A stretch of 64,000 bases of DNA from G963663315 sp965204925 (lineage in GTDB: Bacteria > Pseudomonadota > Gammaproteobacteria > Arenicellales > Poriferihabitantaceae): assembly GCA_965204925.1 (NCBI GenBank), contig OZ242021.1:806001-870000 (forward strand). The letters run 5' to 3'. The first letter of the stretch is position 1. Every line of letters begins with the position of its first letter. The notes beneath the pieces are model-generated. The model saw only the letters and a list, made by a program, of their open reading frames with translations, had not been told where the DNA came from and did not search any database. A program made the position numbers and the translations under genes. Positions 1 through 9,210 of this stretch are shown here, piece after piece.

Positions 1-324
1 CCCAAACCATTCCTCACCCTGTTTGACGGTCATCGTTGTCGTCATACTGTCAGTAATTTTGCCCCCTGTGAAAATCATTCGGGACTCGACCAGGTCTTCG
101 GGAATCTCCAGGTCCGCAGCCATACGGTTGTAGCGCATATACTTCGCGCTGTGACAGGACATACAGTAGTTTACGAACAATTTGGCCCCATTTTGCAATG
201 AAACCTTGTCCCGTAATGACACCTCGACCCAGTCCAGGGGCGCAGCGCCTGTAGCTGCCTGTGCAAATCCGGCGGGAAAACCGAGCGCCACAGTCAGGAT
301 CAGGGACAGAATCCGTCTCTTCAT
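1..324 (-). CDS. petC: Cytochrome c1, N-terminal part (cut by window edge)
   Basis: This is the N-terminal 108 residues of the cytochrome c1 subunit of the bc1 complex, which passes electrons from the Rieske protein to soluble cytochrome c in the periplasm. A signal peptide (MKRRILSLILTVALGFPAGFAQA) precedes a covalent haem motif CMSCH inside NYCMSCHSAKYMRYNR, which is typical of bacterial c1. The start ATG shares one base with the stop of petB (TGATG), so the two are translationally coupled. The C-terminal part, with the axial Met and the membrane anchor, lies outside the window. Confidence 0.93.
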   Translation of the reverse strand, partial: MKRRILSLILTVALGFPAGFAQAATGAAPLDWVEVSLRDKVSLQNGAKLFVNYCMSCHSAKYMRYNRMAADLEIPEDLVESRMIFTGGKITDSMTTTMTVKQGEEWFG

Positions 325-1739
325 CAGTTAACCCTCTCCGGAACAGGTTTGACTTTTTCCGGGCTTATGAACACAGGCCGGATCCCCAGTATGAAAAGTA
401 TCGCGATCGACAGCGCCGTATAGAGCAGTTTCAGACCCGCGCCCGGCCCCGCGCTCCAGCCGAACCACCAGTAGAAAAGCGTCCCGGCAAACAGGGCTAT
501 CGTCAGCCACAACAGAATCTTTCCGGTGACCGTCAAACCCTGCCCGGCTGCGCTGAAACTCGGATACAGCAGGAAAAAGGAAAAATAGATCAACGTGAAA
601 AACTGCGCCATTATAGTCAGGTTCGTAGTCGGCGCTCTCGTTCCCAGCCATCCCAGAACGAGGAAGGTGACCGCAAAAAGCGCCAGTGAAAAGCAGGTGG
701 TCAGACCCTTGTACCGTATGGATTTGACCGGACTCTTGTCCAGCCACGGCAAAAAGAAAAATATGAGGACGGAAGCGAACATGACCAGTACTCCCCAGAC
801 CTGGGTGCCGGCAAAACTCGGCACTGCCCGCAGGATCGCGTAGTAGGGCGTGAAATACCATACAGGGGCGATATGCTCCGGAGTTTTCAATGGGTTGGCC
901 GGTTCATAGTTGGGCTGTTCAATGAAATACCCGCCCATTTCCGGCATGAAAAACACTATAGCGAAGAAGACCGCCAGAAAAACGACCGTCCCCAGCAAAT
1001 CCTTGACTGTGTAGTATGGGTGAAAGGGAATGCCGTCAGCCGGCGCGTCCTCACTCCATCTGTTCCCTTTCGGCCCTTCCTTTATCTCGATGCCGTCGGG
1101 GTTGTTTGACCCGACTTTATGCAAGGCGACGATATGCAGGAAAACCAGCCCGACCAGAACAAACGGAATCAGATAGTGAAGCGCATAAAAACGATTGAGG
1201 GTGATATCCGAAATCACATAATCGCCGCGGATCCATTCCGATAACGCGACTCCGATTACAGGCAGGGTCTCGAACAGGTTCACGATAACCTGGGCGCCCC
1301 AGAAAGACATCTGACCCCAAGGCAGCAAATAACCGAAAAAGGCGGTAGCCATCATGGCAAGGTAAATGATCATGCCGAAAATCCAGATCAGTTCCCGGGG
1401 ATTGCGGTAAGAACCGTACAGCAGTCCGCGGAACATGTGCAGGTAAATTACGACAAAGAACATGGATGAACCGGTAGAGTGCATGTAACGCACGAACCAG
1501 CCGCCCTGAACGTCCCGCATGATGTATTCGATGGAATCAAAGGCGAGCCCGGCATCCGGCTTGTAGTTCATGGCCAGCAATACTCCGGTAACGATTTGCA
1601 GAACCAGCGCCAGCAACGCCAGACTGCCGAAGAAGTACCAGAAATTGAAATTCTTTGGCGCGAAATATCCGGTCAGGTGCTCTTTCGTTACCTTACTTGC
1701 CGGAAACCGGTCATCCAGCCAGTTGAGCAGGAATCGCAT
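324..1739 (-). CDS. petB: Cytochrome b of the bc1 complex
   Basis: This is the membrane quinol-oxidising subunit of complex III. The 471 residues hold the usual eight helices. Visible family signatures include GYLLPWGQMSFWGAQV (Qo-side helix), the haem-ligand histidines in RYMHSTGSSMFF, LHMFRG, ALHYLIPF and FLHIVALH, and the PEHI/PVWYFTPYYAILR stretch of the Qo site. It is somewhat longer than the roughly 400-430 residue proteobacterial norm because of an extra C-terminal membrane segment. It shares one base with the upstream petA stop (TAATG) and one with petC, forming a tight petA-petB-petC operon. Confidence 0.96.
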   Translation of the reverse strand: MRFLLNWLDDRFPASKVTKEHLTGYFAPKNFNFWYFFGSLALLALVLQIVTGVLLAMNYKPDAGLAFDSIEYIMRDVQGGWFVRYMHSTGSSMFFVVIYLHMFRGLLYGSYRNPRELIWIFGMIIYLAMMATAFFGYLLPWGQMSFWGAQVIVNLFETLPVIGVALSEWIRGDYVISDITLNRFYALHYLIPFVLVGLVFLHIVALHKVGSNNPDGIEIKEGPKGNRWSEDAPADGIPFHPYYTVKDLLGTVVFLAVFFAIVFFMPEMGGYFIEQPNYEPANPLKTPEHIAPVWYFTPYYAILRAVPSFAGTQVWGVLVMFASVLIFFFLPWLDKSPVKSIRYKGLTTCFSLALFAVTFLVLGWLGTRAPTTNLTIMAQFFTLIYFSFFLLYPSFSAAGQGLTVTGKILLWLTIALFAGTLFYWWFGWSAGPGAGLKLLYTALSIAILFILGIRPVFISPEKVKPVPERVN

Positions 1740-2338
1740 TACGCTACCCCCCGATCGTCACCGATCAGCAACACATCGTCGGCCAGGTACCTGTAGGGAG
1801 GCACGACCAGGTTGGTCGGCGCCGGCACGCCACTGTAAACCCGGCCCGCTAGGTCGAATTTGGAGCCATGGCAGGCGCAGAAAAATCCGCCTTTCCAGTC
1901 CTGATCGAATGAAACCGCGCCGATTGCGGGCTGATATTTCGGAGAACATCCCAGATGAGTACAGATGCCGACCAGAACCAGAATATCGTCCCGGATTGAA
2001 CGATACGGATTGCGGGCATATTCGGGTTGCTGATTCTGCTCCGAGTCCGGATCTGCGAGGTGATCATCCATGTCCGGCAACAGCGCGAGAATCTCGGGCG
2101 AGCGCTTGATTATCCAGACCGGTTTCCCGCGCCATTCCACCGTGATCTGCTGGCCGGATTCAATTTTGCTGATATCCACTTCTACCGGAGCTCCCGCCGC
2201 CCTTGCCTTTTCGCTCGGCAGCATACTGCCGGCAAACGGCGCCGCCAAACCTGCCGCGCCCACCAGGCTCACGCCCGTCGTTGCAATAGTCAACAGGCGT
2301 CTGCGCCTGTTATCCACATGGTCGCCAGTCATGTCCAA
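1739..2338 (-). CDS. petA: Rieske iron-sulfur subunit of the bc1 complex
   Basis: This subunit carries electrons from quinol bound at cytochrome b to cytochrome c1. The 199-residue protein has a twin-arginine-like N-terminus (NRRRRLLTIATTG) followed by one membrane anchor. The [2Fe-2S] ligands are in CTHLGC and CACHGSKFD, and the Pro loop (GVPAPTNLVVPPYRY) follows. It is the first gene of the operon. A good extended -10 promoter lies about 100 bases upstream, between petA and the end of rmuC. Confidence 0.95.
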   Translation of the reverse strand: MDMTGDHVDNRRRRLLTIATTGVSLVGAAGLAAPFAGSMLPSEKARAAGAPVEVDISKIESGQQITVEWRGKPVWIIKRSPEILALLPDMDDHLADPDSEQNQQPEYARNPYRSIRDDILVLVGICTHLGCSPKYQPAIGAVSFDQDWKGGFFCACHGSKFDLAGRVYSGVPAPTNLVVPPYRYLADDVLLIGDDRGVA

Positions 2339-2436
2339 ACCTCTGAATCGGGAAAATTGTTCGACCTGTCCGGTCGCCCCGGGATCAATTCGTCAACCGC
2401 GGAATTGATGAGCGCCCGCACCTCAAAAGACGTTGC

Positions 2437-2465
2437 ATTATACCAGAACCGGCCGATCATTCTAA
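2437..2465 (-). promoter_or_regulatory. Probable sigma-70 promoter of the pet operon
   Basis: On the minus strand a perfect TATAAT (2437-2442) is preceded by TGG, giving an extended -10. A TTAGAA hexamer (2460-2465) lies 17 bases upstream as the -35. It points at petA, whose ATG is about 100 bases away. The prediction rests only on hexamer match and spacing. Confidence 0.55.
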
Positions 2466-2478
2466 AATAATTGTAGCA

Positions 2479-3711
2479 TCACTCTTCCACAAACTGCCCG
2501 ACCGATTCAGGCAACTGCTTCCTCGTTGTGGCGCCGAGTCTTTTAAGCCTGTCGAGGCGGCTGACGATACTTCCCCTCGCGCCGGTATGCAAACGGTCCC
2601 GCGCCTGATCGTAGCTTTTCTGTACAGAACCGATTCTCCTTCCGAGATCGTCGAGCGACTCGACAAGCAGAGCGAACTGGTCATACAGCCCTCCGGCGCT
2701 GTCGGCGATCTGCTGTACATTGCGGTTCTGTTTCTCGTTGCGCCAGATGTTGGCAACGGTGCGCAGTGTCGGCATCAGTGTAGTGGTCGATACGATCACG
2801 ATACCCTTGTTCCAGGCCTGCTGGAAAATTCCCGGTTCTTCTTGCAGGGCCAGCATCCAGGCGGGTTCCACCGGTACGAACATGAAAATGAATTGCAGGC
2901 TGTGAACGTTGTCGAGACCCTGGTAGGACTTTCCGGCAAGATTGGCGACATGCGCCTTGAGCGATGCCAGGTGGTCTTTCAATGCCTGTGCCTGTCCATC
3001 TTCCGTGGCGGCGTTGAAAAAGGCCTCCCATGCCTTCAGGGATACCTTCGCATCGACGATCAAATCCTTGTTGTCGGGCAGGTGAATGACAACGTCGGGC
3101 TGCTTGAGCCGGCCGTCTTCGTCACGATAACTGGCCTGGATTTCGTACTCCCTGCCTTTTTCCAGCCCGGATTCTTGCAGCAACCGTTCCAGTACCATTT
3201 CGCCCCAGTTACCCTGGGTCTTGCTCTCGCCCTTGAGCGCGGCGGCAAGCTGTACCGCGTCCTCACCGATCTTGCGGGCCTGGTTCTGCAACGCGTCGAT
3301 CTGGCCCTGGAGACGGTTACGGTCTCTCAGGTCTTCCCGATGGGTTTCATCGACCCGCTTGCGAAAGGATTCGATCTCCTGTTTTAGGGGTTCCAGGCTG
3401 GAATCGAGGGTTCGTTTACTCTCTTGCCCGAATTTTTCGCGGTTGTCCTCGAATAACCGGTTCGACAACACCTCGAAATCCTTTTGCAGTTGTTCGCGGG
3501 ATCGGATCATTTCCTCATTGAGCTTGCGGTAATATCCGAGTCGCTCTTCGGAGCGTATTGCGTCAATCTCAAGTTGCTTTTCCGTGTCGCGCAGCCTGTT
3601 CTCAACTTTCTTCAGTTCGGTCTTGCGGAGCCTGCCGGCAACAGCGCAGGCCGCAAGCAATATCAACAGTACCATGACTGTTGCCAGCAGCGCAGTCGGG
3701 AGCATTTCCAT
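2479..3711 (-). CDS. rmuC: RmuC family protein
   Basis: RmuC is a nuclease-fold protein linked to limiting recombination at inverted repeats. The 410 residues begin with one membrane segment (LLATVMVLLILLAACAVAG). A long charged coiled coil follows (about residues 28-170, rich in K/E/R/Q), then the RmuC domain with GNWGEMVLERLLQESGL, DVVIHLPDNKDLIVDAKVSL, FMFVPVEPA and STTTLMPTLRTV, which are highly conserved in the family. It stands alone, convergent with no close partner, with the pet operon downstream on the same strand. Confidence 0.93.
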   Translation of the reverse strand: MEMLPTALLATVMVLLILLAACAVAGRLRKTELKKVENRLRDTEKQLEIDAIRSEERLGYYRKLNEEMIRSREQLQKDFEVLSNRLFEDNREKFGQESKRTLDSSLEPLKQEIESFRKRVDETHREDLRDRNRLQGQIDALQNQARKIGEDAVQLAAALKGESKTQGNWGEMVLERLLQESGLEKGREYEIQASYRDEDGRLKQPDVVIHLPDNKDLIVDAKVSLKAWEAFFNAATEDGQAQALKDHLASLKAHVANLAGKSYQGLDNVHSLQFIFMFVPVEPAWMLALQEEPGIFQQAWNKGIVIVSTTTLMPTLRTVANIWRNEKQNRNVQQIADSAGGLYDQFALLVESLDDLGRRIGSVQKSYDQARDRLHTGARGSIVSRLDRLKRLGATTRKQLPESVGQFVEE

Positions 3712-3894
3712 CAGACAATTCCGAGCCGTGAAATTTCGGCTATTGTGCGTTACACTGTCGTATTAATCTGGGCGTTATCCCCGGTAGCCGGATACCGGCC
3801 GCGGGGTACCGGAACATGTATTGCGATCATGCCACGAGACAGCCCCCGGTTCAATTTGTAATGTTGATAATATGCAGCCCCGAAGAACGCACCC

Positions 3895-4170
3895 ATGACG
3901 CGACAGGTGAATTGTACGAAGCTCGGAAAAAAAGCCGAAGGACTGAGCCGTCCGCCCTGGCCCGGAGAGCTGGGACAGAAAATATTTGACCAGATATCGA
4001 AGGAGGCCTGGCAGGAATGGCTACGACAACAAACGATACTGATCAACGAGTACAGGCTCAACCCCCTTGATTCCCGGCACAAAAAGTATCTGGCAAGCCA
4101 GATGGAGGCCTGGCTGTTTGGCGACGGCATCGTATTGCCGGATGCCTGGAAAGCACAATCGGAGTCCTGA
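3895..4170 (+). CDS. yggX: Probable Fe(2+)-trafficking protein YggX
   Basis: This small cytosolic protein helps keep Fe-S clusters and labile iron safe under oxidative stress. The 91 residues match the family over their whole length, including MTRQVNCTKLGKKAEGL with the conserved Cys7, the FDQISKEAWQEWLRQQTILINEYRLN region, and the C-terminal DSRHKKYLASQMEAWLFG. It is usually found beside mutY or in small housekeeping operons. Here only 3 bases separate it from a secreted unknown protein and then mnmA, so it probably starts an operon running through pyrD. Confidence 0.95.
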   Translation: MTRQVNCTKLGKKAEGLSRPPWPGELGQKIFDQISKEAWQEWLRQQTILINEYRLNPLDSRHKKYLASQMEAWLFGDGIVLPDAWKAQSES

Positions 4171-4173
4171 GTC

Positions 4174-4902
4174 GTGAGATTCGCATTTGCGGTTTTTCTG
4201 GCGGTTACGCTGGCTCCGGCAGTGGCGGCAAAAAGTCCGGGCATCCGGGTCCCGCTTAAGGTTGACATCGGCGCGATTCCGGTTTGTTACGACTTTGCCT
4301 GCAAGCGTATCTCCGTAGTCGATTTACCCGTAGCCGAATGGCGGGAAATCGAAGCCTGGTTCAGCGTCGCGGCGCCAACCCCGGCACAGGAACGCCAACA
4401 GATAAAACAGGCGATCGGCTGGATGGAAGTCCTGATCGGGCGCCACACGCCCACGTACAAGGATCTGCCCTTCAATCTGCCCGCCGGACAGGAAGACTTT
4501 TCCGCCCTGTTCCCCGGTCAACTGGATTGCATTGATGAAGCGGTCAATACGACCACCTACCTGCGTCTGCTGGAACGGGAAGATTTGTTGCGCCACCATA
4601 CCGTGATCGGGCAGGCTTACCGCAAGTCTTTCTTCGATCAGCACTGGGCGGGACAGATCCGGGAAATCGTTTCCGGCAAGCGCTACGTAGTGGATTCCTG
4701 GTTCCAGCCAAACGGTTATCTGCCGATTATCCAAAGCAGCGCGGACTGGGGAAATATCCGCCCTCTGAGCGCCCTGGTGGACAACTCGCGAAGAGATGAA
4801 CCGGTCAATGCCGCCCGCGATACCGCAGCCGGAGTGAACGGCCCTTGCGCTCCCGATTGTCAGCGTGACAAAAGGGATGCGCAAATCCGGGACAGGAAAT
4901 AG
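4174..4902 (+). CDS. Secreted protein of unknown function
   Basis: A GTG start gives 242 residues with a clear Sec signal peptide (MRFAFAVFLAVTLAPAVAA). The mature part has conserved-looking Cys pairs (VCYDFACKR; DCIDEAVNTTTYLRLLE) and a GKRYVVDSWFQPNG segment. The CIDEAVNTTTYL ... YVVDSWF pattern resembles a Cys/His/Asp arrangement of a transglutaminase-like fold, but I cannot confirm this. The C-terminal tail is charged and of low complexity. It lies 3 bases after yggX and 2 bases before mnmA, so it is co-transcribed. I do not recognise a named family. Confidence 0.8.
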   Translation: MRFAFAVFLAVTLAPAVAAKSPGIRVPLKVDIGAIPVCYDFACKRISVVDLPVAEWREIEAWFSVAAPTPAQERQQIKQAIGWMEVLIGRHTPTYKDLPFNLPAGQEDFSALFPGQLDCIDEAVNTTTYLRLLEREDLLRHHTVIGQAYRKSFFDQHWAGQIREIVSGKRYVVDSWFQPNGYLPIIQSSADWGNIRPLSALVDNSRRDEPVNAARDTAAGVNGPCAPDCQRDKRDAQIRDRK

Positions 4903-4904
4903 CG

Positions 4905-5996
4905 GTGAGTCATGTGATGGTCGGCATGTCCGGCGGAGTCGATTCTTCGGTGGCCGCGGCGAAATTGCTGGAAGACGGTCACCTGGTCACCGGGCTTTTC
5001 ATGAAAAACTGGGAAGAAGACGATGATCGGGAATACTGCGCGGCGGCTGCGGATCTGGCGGATGCGCAAGCAGTTTGCGAAACGCTGGGGATCAAACTGA
5101 AAACGATCAATTTCGCTCACGAATACTGGGATCGTGTATTTCGCGCTTTCCTTCATGAATACAGAAGCGGACGAACCCCGAACCCGGATGTCGTCTGCAA
5201 TCGGGAAATCAAGTTCAGGGAGTTTCTGCAATGGGCCATACATCTGGGAGCCGAATTTATCGCGACCGGTCATTATGTCCGCCTGGACAGGCAAAACCAC
5301 ATCCGGTTGCTCAGAAAGGGGCGCGACCGCGACAAGGATCAGAGTTATTTCCTGCACACTCTCGATCAGCGGGCATTATCCCGTTCGCATTTCCCGGTGG
5401 GCGAGATGTACAAGGAAGCGGTGCGGGAGATGGCGAAAAAACTGGCCCTGCCCGTTCATGATAAAAAAGACAGCACGGGAATCTGTTTTATTGGCGAGCG
5501 TCGATTCGCGGATTTCCTGGAGCGCTTCCTGCCCTCACGTCCGGGGTCGATAGAAACACTGCAAGGAGAGGTTGTCGGCCGGCACCGGGGAGCCTGTTTC
5601 TATACGATCGGACAGCGCCGCGGGCTGGGTATCGGTGGAGAGGGAGAACCCTGGTATGTCGCTGACAAGGATGTCAAACGCAACATTGTCTATGTGGCGC
5701 AGGGGCGTAATCATCCGGCGCTGACCCGACAAGTGGTGATTGCCGAACAACTGCACTGGGTGGCCGGCTCCCCGCCTGCGCTGCCGCTTGCGTGCAATGC
5801 CAAAATCCGCTATCGACAGGAAGATCAGGCCTGTGTTGTCCGTATGGCCGGCGCCGACTGTGCGCAGATCCGGTTCAGCGAGCCGCAATGGGCGGTCGCG
5901 CCCGGGCAGTCCATTGTATTCTACGAGCATGATTTCTGTATCGGCGGCGGCATTATCCGGACAGCCCGCAATATGAGGGAGGGAGAGTGGAACTGA
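4905..5996 (+). CDS. mnmA: tRNA-specific 2-thiouridylase MnmA
   Basis: MnmA activates and thiolates U34 of tRNA-Lys, tRNA-Glu and tRNA-Gln. The 363 residues hold the PP-loop MSGGVDSS, the catalytic cysteine in NPDVVCNREIKF, the second catalytic cysteine in STGICFIGERRF, and the GKDQSYFL-like DKDQSYFLHTL motif. The GTG start at 4905 fits the operon spacing (2 bases after the previous stop). An internal ATG at 4914 would also give a complete PP-loop. The 3' end overlaps purB by 10 bases. The hflD gene often found between mnmA and purB in Gammaproteobacteria is missing. Confidence 0.96.
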   Translation: MSHVMVGMSGGVDSSVAAAKLLEDGHLVTGLFMKNWEEDDDREYCAAAADLADAQAVCETLGIKLKTINFAHEYWDRVFRAFLHEYRSGRTPNPDVVCNREIKFREFLQWAIHLGAEFIATGHYVRLDRQNHIRLLRKGRDRDKDQSYFLHTLDQRALSRSHFPVGEMYKEAVREMAKKLALPVHDKKDSTGICFIGERRFADFLERFLPSRPGSIETLQGEVVGRHRGACFYTIGQRRGLGIGGEGEPWYVADKDVKRNIVYVAQGRNHPALTRQVVIAEQLHWVAGSPPALPLACNAKIRYRQEDQACVVRMAGADCAQIRFSEPQWAVAPGQSIVFYEHDFCIGGGIIRTARNMREGEWN

Positions 5997-7381
5997 CCCC
6001 CCTGACCCCTTTGTTCGCGCTTTCACCTCTGGACGGCCGCTATCACGATAAAACCGCTCCACTGCGCCCCTGGTTCAGCGAATTCGCGCTGATGCGCGCC
6101 AGAGTGGAGGTCGAGGTAAAGTGGTTGTTGCATCTTTCCAGGCAACAGGCGATCCCGGAAGTACCCGCGTTTTGCGACAGCGACACCGCCGTCCTGCAAT
6201 CGGTTATCGACCATTTCGACCTCACGGAAGCGCAACGTATCAAGCAGATCGAGTGTGTCACCAATCATGATGTCAAGGCGGTAGAGTATTACCTGAAGGA
6301 AAAAATCAGAGACAATCCCGCGATCGAAAAAGTCAGTGAATTTATTCATTTTGCCTGTACCTCCGAAGACATCAATAATCTGGCGCACGGCCTCATGTTG
6401 CGCGGCGCGCGCGATGACGTCCTCGTCCCGGCGCTCGACCGGCTGATTGACTGTCTGAAAGACATGGCGCAACGCTATGCCGACCAGCCCATGCTGGCGC
6501 GCACCCACGGACAACCGGCCAGCCCGACCACCGTTGGCAAGGAACTGGCAAATGTAGTGGAGCGCTTGCGAAAAAGCAGGAAGCAACTCTCTGCACAGAA
6601 GTTTTATGGCAAGCTGAATGGTGGAGTGGGCAACTTCAACGCTCACCTGTGTGCATATCCTGACGCTGACTGGCCGGCAATTTCCAATGACTTCGTCAGC
6701 GCTCTCGGCCTGACCTGGCAGGCTTGGACCACGCAGATAGAACCCCACGATTACATCGCAGGGTTCTGCCATGCCCTGGCCAGAAACAACACCGTTATTC
6801 TCGATCTCGACAGGGATATCTGGGGCTATGTAGCGCTCGGATATTTCAAGCAAAAAGTCATCGAAAAAGAAGTCGGTTCAAGCACGATGCCGCACAAGGT
6901 GAACCCCATAGATTTTGAAAACTCGGAAGGAAACCTCGGCCTGGCCAACGCGGCGCTCAACCATCTGGCGGCAAAACTGCCGGTCAGCCGCTGGCAACGG
7001 GACCTGACCGATTCGACTGTACTGCGCAATCTTGGAGTCGGCGCGGGCTATACCCTGATCGCGATCGAATCGACCCTGAAAGGCTTGAACAAACTGGTCC
7101 CCGATGAAACCGCGCTGGATGCCGACCTCGAACGCAGCTGGGAAGTTCTCGCCGAGCCGATCCAGACCGTGATGCGGCGTTACCGGGTTGCCGGGTCCTA
7201 TGAGAAACTGAAACGGCTTACCCGCGGCAAACAGGGTATAACCCGGGCGTCGTTGCATCTGTTCATTGACGGACTCGATATCCCGGCGCATGCAAAACGC
7301 TCCCTGCTTGAATTGACGCCGCACAAATACACCGGCATGGCTGCCGAAGCAGCCCGAAAAATTTGTTCGGACATGGACTGA
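5987..7381 (+). CDS. purB: Adenylosuccinate lyase
   Basis: PurB carries out two steps of purine synthesis, cleaving SAICAR and adenylosuccinate to release fumarate. It has 464 residues from a GTG start that overlaps mnmA. Signatures are ALSPLDGRY at the N-terminus, FIHFACTSEDINNLAHGLML, the catalytic-base region ARTHGQPASPTTVGKE, and the fumarase/lyase signature GSSTMPHKVNPIDFENSEGN. Length and start match the long (about 455-residue) gammaproteobacterial form. Co-transcribed with mnmA and pyrD. Confidence 0.97.
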   Translation: MELTPLTPLFALSPLDGRYHDKTAPLRPWFSEFALMRARVEVEVKWLLHLSRQQAIPEVPAFCDSDTAVLQSVIDHFDLTEAQRIKQIECVTNHDVKAVEYYLKEKIRDNPAIEKVSEFIHFACTSEDINNLAHGLMLRGARDDVLVPALDRLIDCLKDMAQRYADQPMLARTHGQPASPTTVGKELANVVERLRKSRKQLSAQKFYGKLNGGVGNFNAHLCAYPDADWPAISNDFVSALGLTWQAWTTQIEPHDYIAGFCHALARNNTVILDLDRDIWGYVALGYFKQKVIEKEVGSSTMPHKVNPIDFENSEGNLGLANAALNHLAAKLPVSRWQRDLTDSTVLRNLGVGAGYTLIAIESTLKGLNKLVPDETALDADLERSWEVLAEPIQTVMRRYRVAGSYEKLKRLTRGKQGITRASLHLFIDGLDIPAHAKRSLLELTPHKYTGMAAEAARKICSDMD

Positions 7382-7399
7382 TCCGGATCGGAGGTTGAC

Positions 7400-8449
7400 G
7401 TGAGCCTCATGTATTCACTGGCAAAAGCGGCGCTTTTCAGGTTCGGGGCCGAAACCAGCCACGACCTGGCAATGACGGGACTGGCCCTTGTCTCCAGGTC
7501 AGGATTTCTGTCGGACATGACTGCCGCGGTCATGGGCGCCGGCAAACGTGCGGGAGACCGGCGCCGTCCGGTGCGGGTCATGGGTATCGAATTTCCTAAC
7601 CGGGTGGGGTTGGCCGCGGGTCTTGACAAGAATGCGACAGCCTGCGACGCGCTGCACAGGCTGGGCTTCGGATGGCTCGAACTCGGTACGGTAACGCCCG
7701 CGCCGCAGCCGGGTCAACCGCGACCGAGGATGTTCCGACTGCCCGAACACAATGCCCTGATCAACCGACTGGGGTTCAACAGTTGCGGGCTCGACCGCTT
7801 TATACATAATATTGAAAAAGCGGATCCGTCCATTATCAAGGGCATCAATATCGGCAAGAATTCCTCCACCCCGATCGGCGGCGCGGCGCTTGATTATCTG
7901 CGGGGACTGGAGCGGGTGCACGCTCATGCGGATTATGTCGCGATCAATGTTTCATCGCCGAATACGCAAAACCTGAGAGACCTGCAACAGACCGAGGCGC
8001 TCGACTCGCTGTTATACAGCCTGAACCGCAAACGTCAGCAATTATCGGACCGTTCGGGCAGAAGGATCCCTCTGACGCTGAAAATATCCCCGGATATTGC
8101 CGAATCCGGCATTGACACCATCGCGGCGCTACTCAGAAAACACGGGATAGACGGGGTCTGCGCAACCAATACAACGATTTCCAGAGAACAGATTCGTTCG
8201 CATCCGCTTGCCGGCGAAACGGGAGGACTGAGCGGTCCGCCGCTACAAGCCCTGTCAACCGCAGCCATCTCCTCCCTCTACAGGAACCTGCAGGGAGAAA
8301 TCCCGATCATCGGGGTGGGCGGAATCCACAATGCGGCCTCGGCACAGGAAAAATTCGATGCCGGGGCCAGTCTGGTACAGCTTTATACCGGATTGATCTA
8401 TCGGGGTCCGCAACTGATTGGGGAGATTCTGCATCAGTGCGGGGATTGA
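7400..8449 (+). CDS. pyrD: Dihydroorotate dehydrogenase (quinone)
   Basis: This is the membrane-associated class 2 enzyme that oxidises dihydroorotate to orotate with quinone. The 349 residues include the N-terminal amphipathic helix region, GLAAGLDKNATACDAL, LGFGWLELGTVTP, RLGFNSCGLD, YVAINVSSPNTQNLRDLQ with the catalytic Ser, and FMN-binding GVGGIHNAASAQEK. A GTG start preceded by GGAGG (7389-7393) is chosen; an ATG three codons later is possible. It is last in the yggX-to-pyrD run and meets the convergent TerC gene. Confidence 0.96.
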   Translation: MSLMYSLAKAALFRFGAETSHDLAMTGLALVSRSGFLSDMTAAVMGAGKRAGDRRRPVRVMGIEFPNRVGLAAGLDKNATACDALHRLGFGWLELGTVTPAPQPGQPRPRMFRLPEHNALINRLGFNSCGLDRFIHNIEKADPSIIKGINIGKNSSTPIGGAALDYLRGLERVHAHADYVAINVSSPNTQNLRDLQQTEALDSLLYSLNRKRQQLSDRSGRRIPLTLKISPDIAESGIDTIAALLRKHGIDGVCATNTTISREQIRSHPLAGETGGLSGPPLQALSTAAISSLYRNLQGEIPIIGVGGIHNAASAQEKFDAGASLVQLYTGLIYRGPQLIGEILHQCGD

Positions 8450-8492
8450 GGCACGCCGCGCCGGACAGTCCTGACGGCGCCACCGGATCAAG

Positions 8493-9110
8493 TTAAAACA
8501 CAGGACCAAAAACCTGCACGTAGCCGTCGTACGTCATACGCAACCCGACATAGAGGATGACCAGCAGTCCAAGGTAGCCAATCCAGCGGTGTTTTTGCAG
8601 GATGTCCGAGATCAGGGCCGCGGCTACCGTCATGAATACGACTGAAAGCGCGAGACCGAAAACCAGTATTCCGGTATGGCCGTCGGCAACTGCCGCGACA
8701 GCGAGGACATTGTCGAGCGACATCGAAACATCCGCCACCACAATCTGAAAAATGGCCGAGCGCAACGGCGGATTTTGCCGGTCGGCGGCCGCGGCCGGAT
8801 CGGCTTCTGCAGGAACCGTTCGTTGTTGCCCGGGCTGGCGCAGATCCTGCCACAGTTTCCAGCATATCCACAGCAACAGCAGACCGCCGACCAGCAACAA
8901 ACCCTTTATGGCCAGTAACTGCACCGTGATCAGGGCAAAGACGATGCGCAGTATGACCGCAACGCCGACACCATACAGGACCACTTTGCGGCGATACTCT
9001 TTACTGAATCTGGCGGCAACAAGCCCGATAATAATGGCGTTGTCACCCGCCAGTACCAGATCGACAAGGATGATCTGGACGAGTTTCAAAAAATTTTCTG
9101 CAAGATCCAA
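8493..9110 (-). CDS. TerC/YjbE-type integral membrane protein
   Basis: A 205-residue polytopic protein of the TerC family. It has the characteristic DLVLAGDNAIIIGL motif in helix 1 and the related DVSMSLDNVLAVAA motif in the second half, each with the paired acidic residue and Asn. Members act in metal-ion, notably manganese, export. A variable loop with AADRQNPP separates the halves. Translation appears to start at TTG (9110); no in-frame ATG lies close upstream. An 8-bp inverted repeat (9143-9150 with 9216-9223) in the leader may form a structured 5' region. The RDD gene lies upstream on the same strand. Confidence 0.88.
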   Translation of the reverse strand: MDLAENFLKLVQIILVDLVLAGDNAIIIGLVAARFSKEYRRKVVLYGVGVAVILRIVFALITVQLLAIKGLLLVGGLLLLWICWKLWQDLRQPGQQRTVPAEADPAAAADRQNPPLRSAIFQIVVADVSMSLDNVLAVAAVADGHTGILVFGLALSVVFMTVAAALISDILQKHRWIGYLGLLVILYVGLRMTYDGYVQVFGPVF

Positions 9111-9210
9111 TGGAAAGACCCCGAAAAAAAGGACTCCTTTTAACCCCTGCCGTCAGCAAAAGCAAGAAAAACCATACCACAGACCCGGACATTCTCTTTC
9201 GTTCCTGTCA

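Noticed and set aside
261..689. Plus-strand 142-codon frame antisense to cytochrome b
   Set aside because: Shadow of petB/petC with no independent support.
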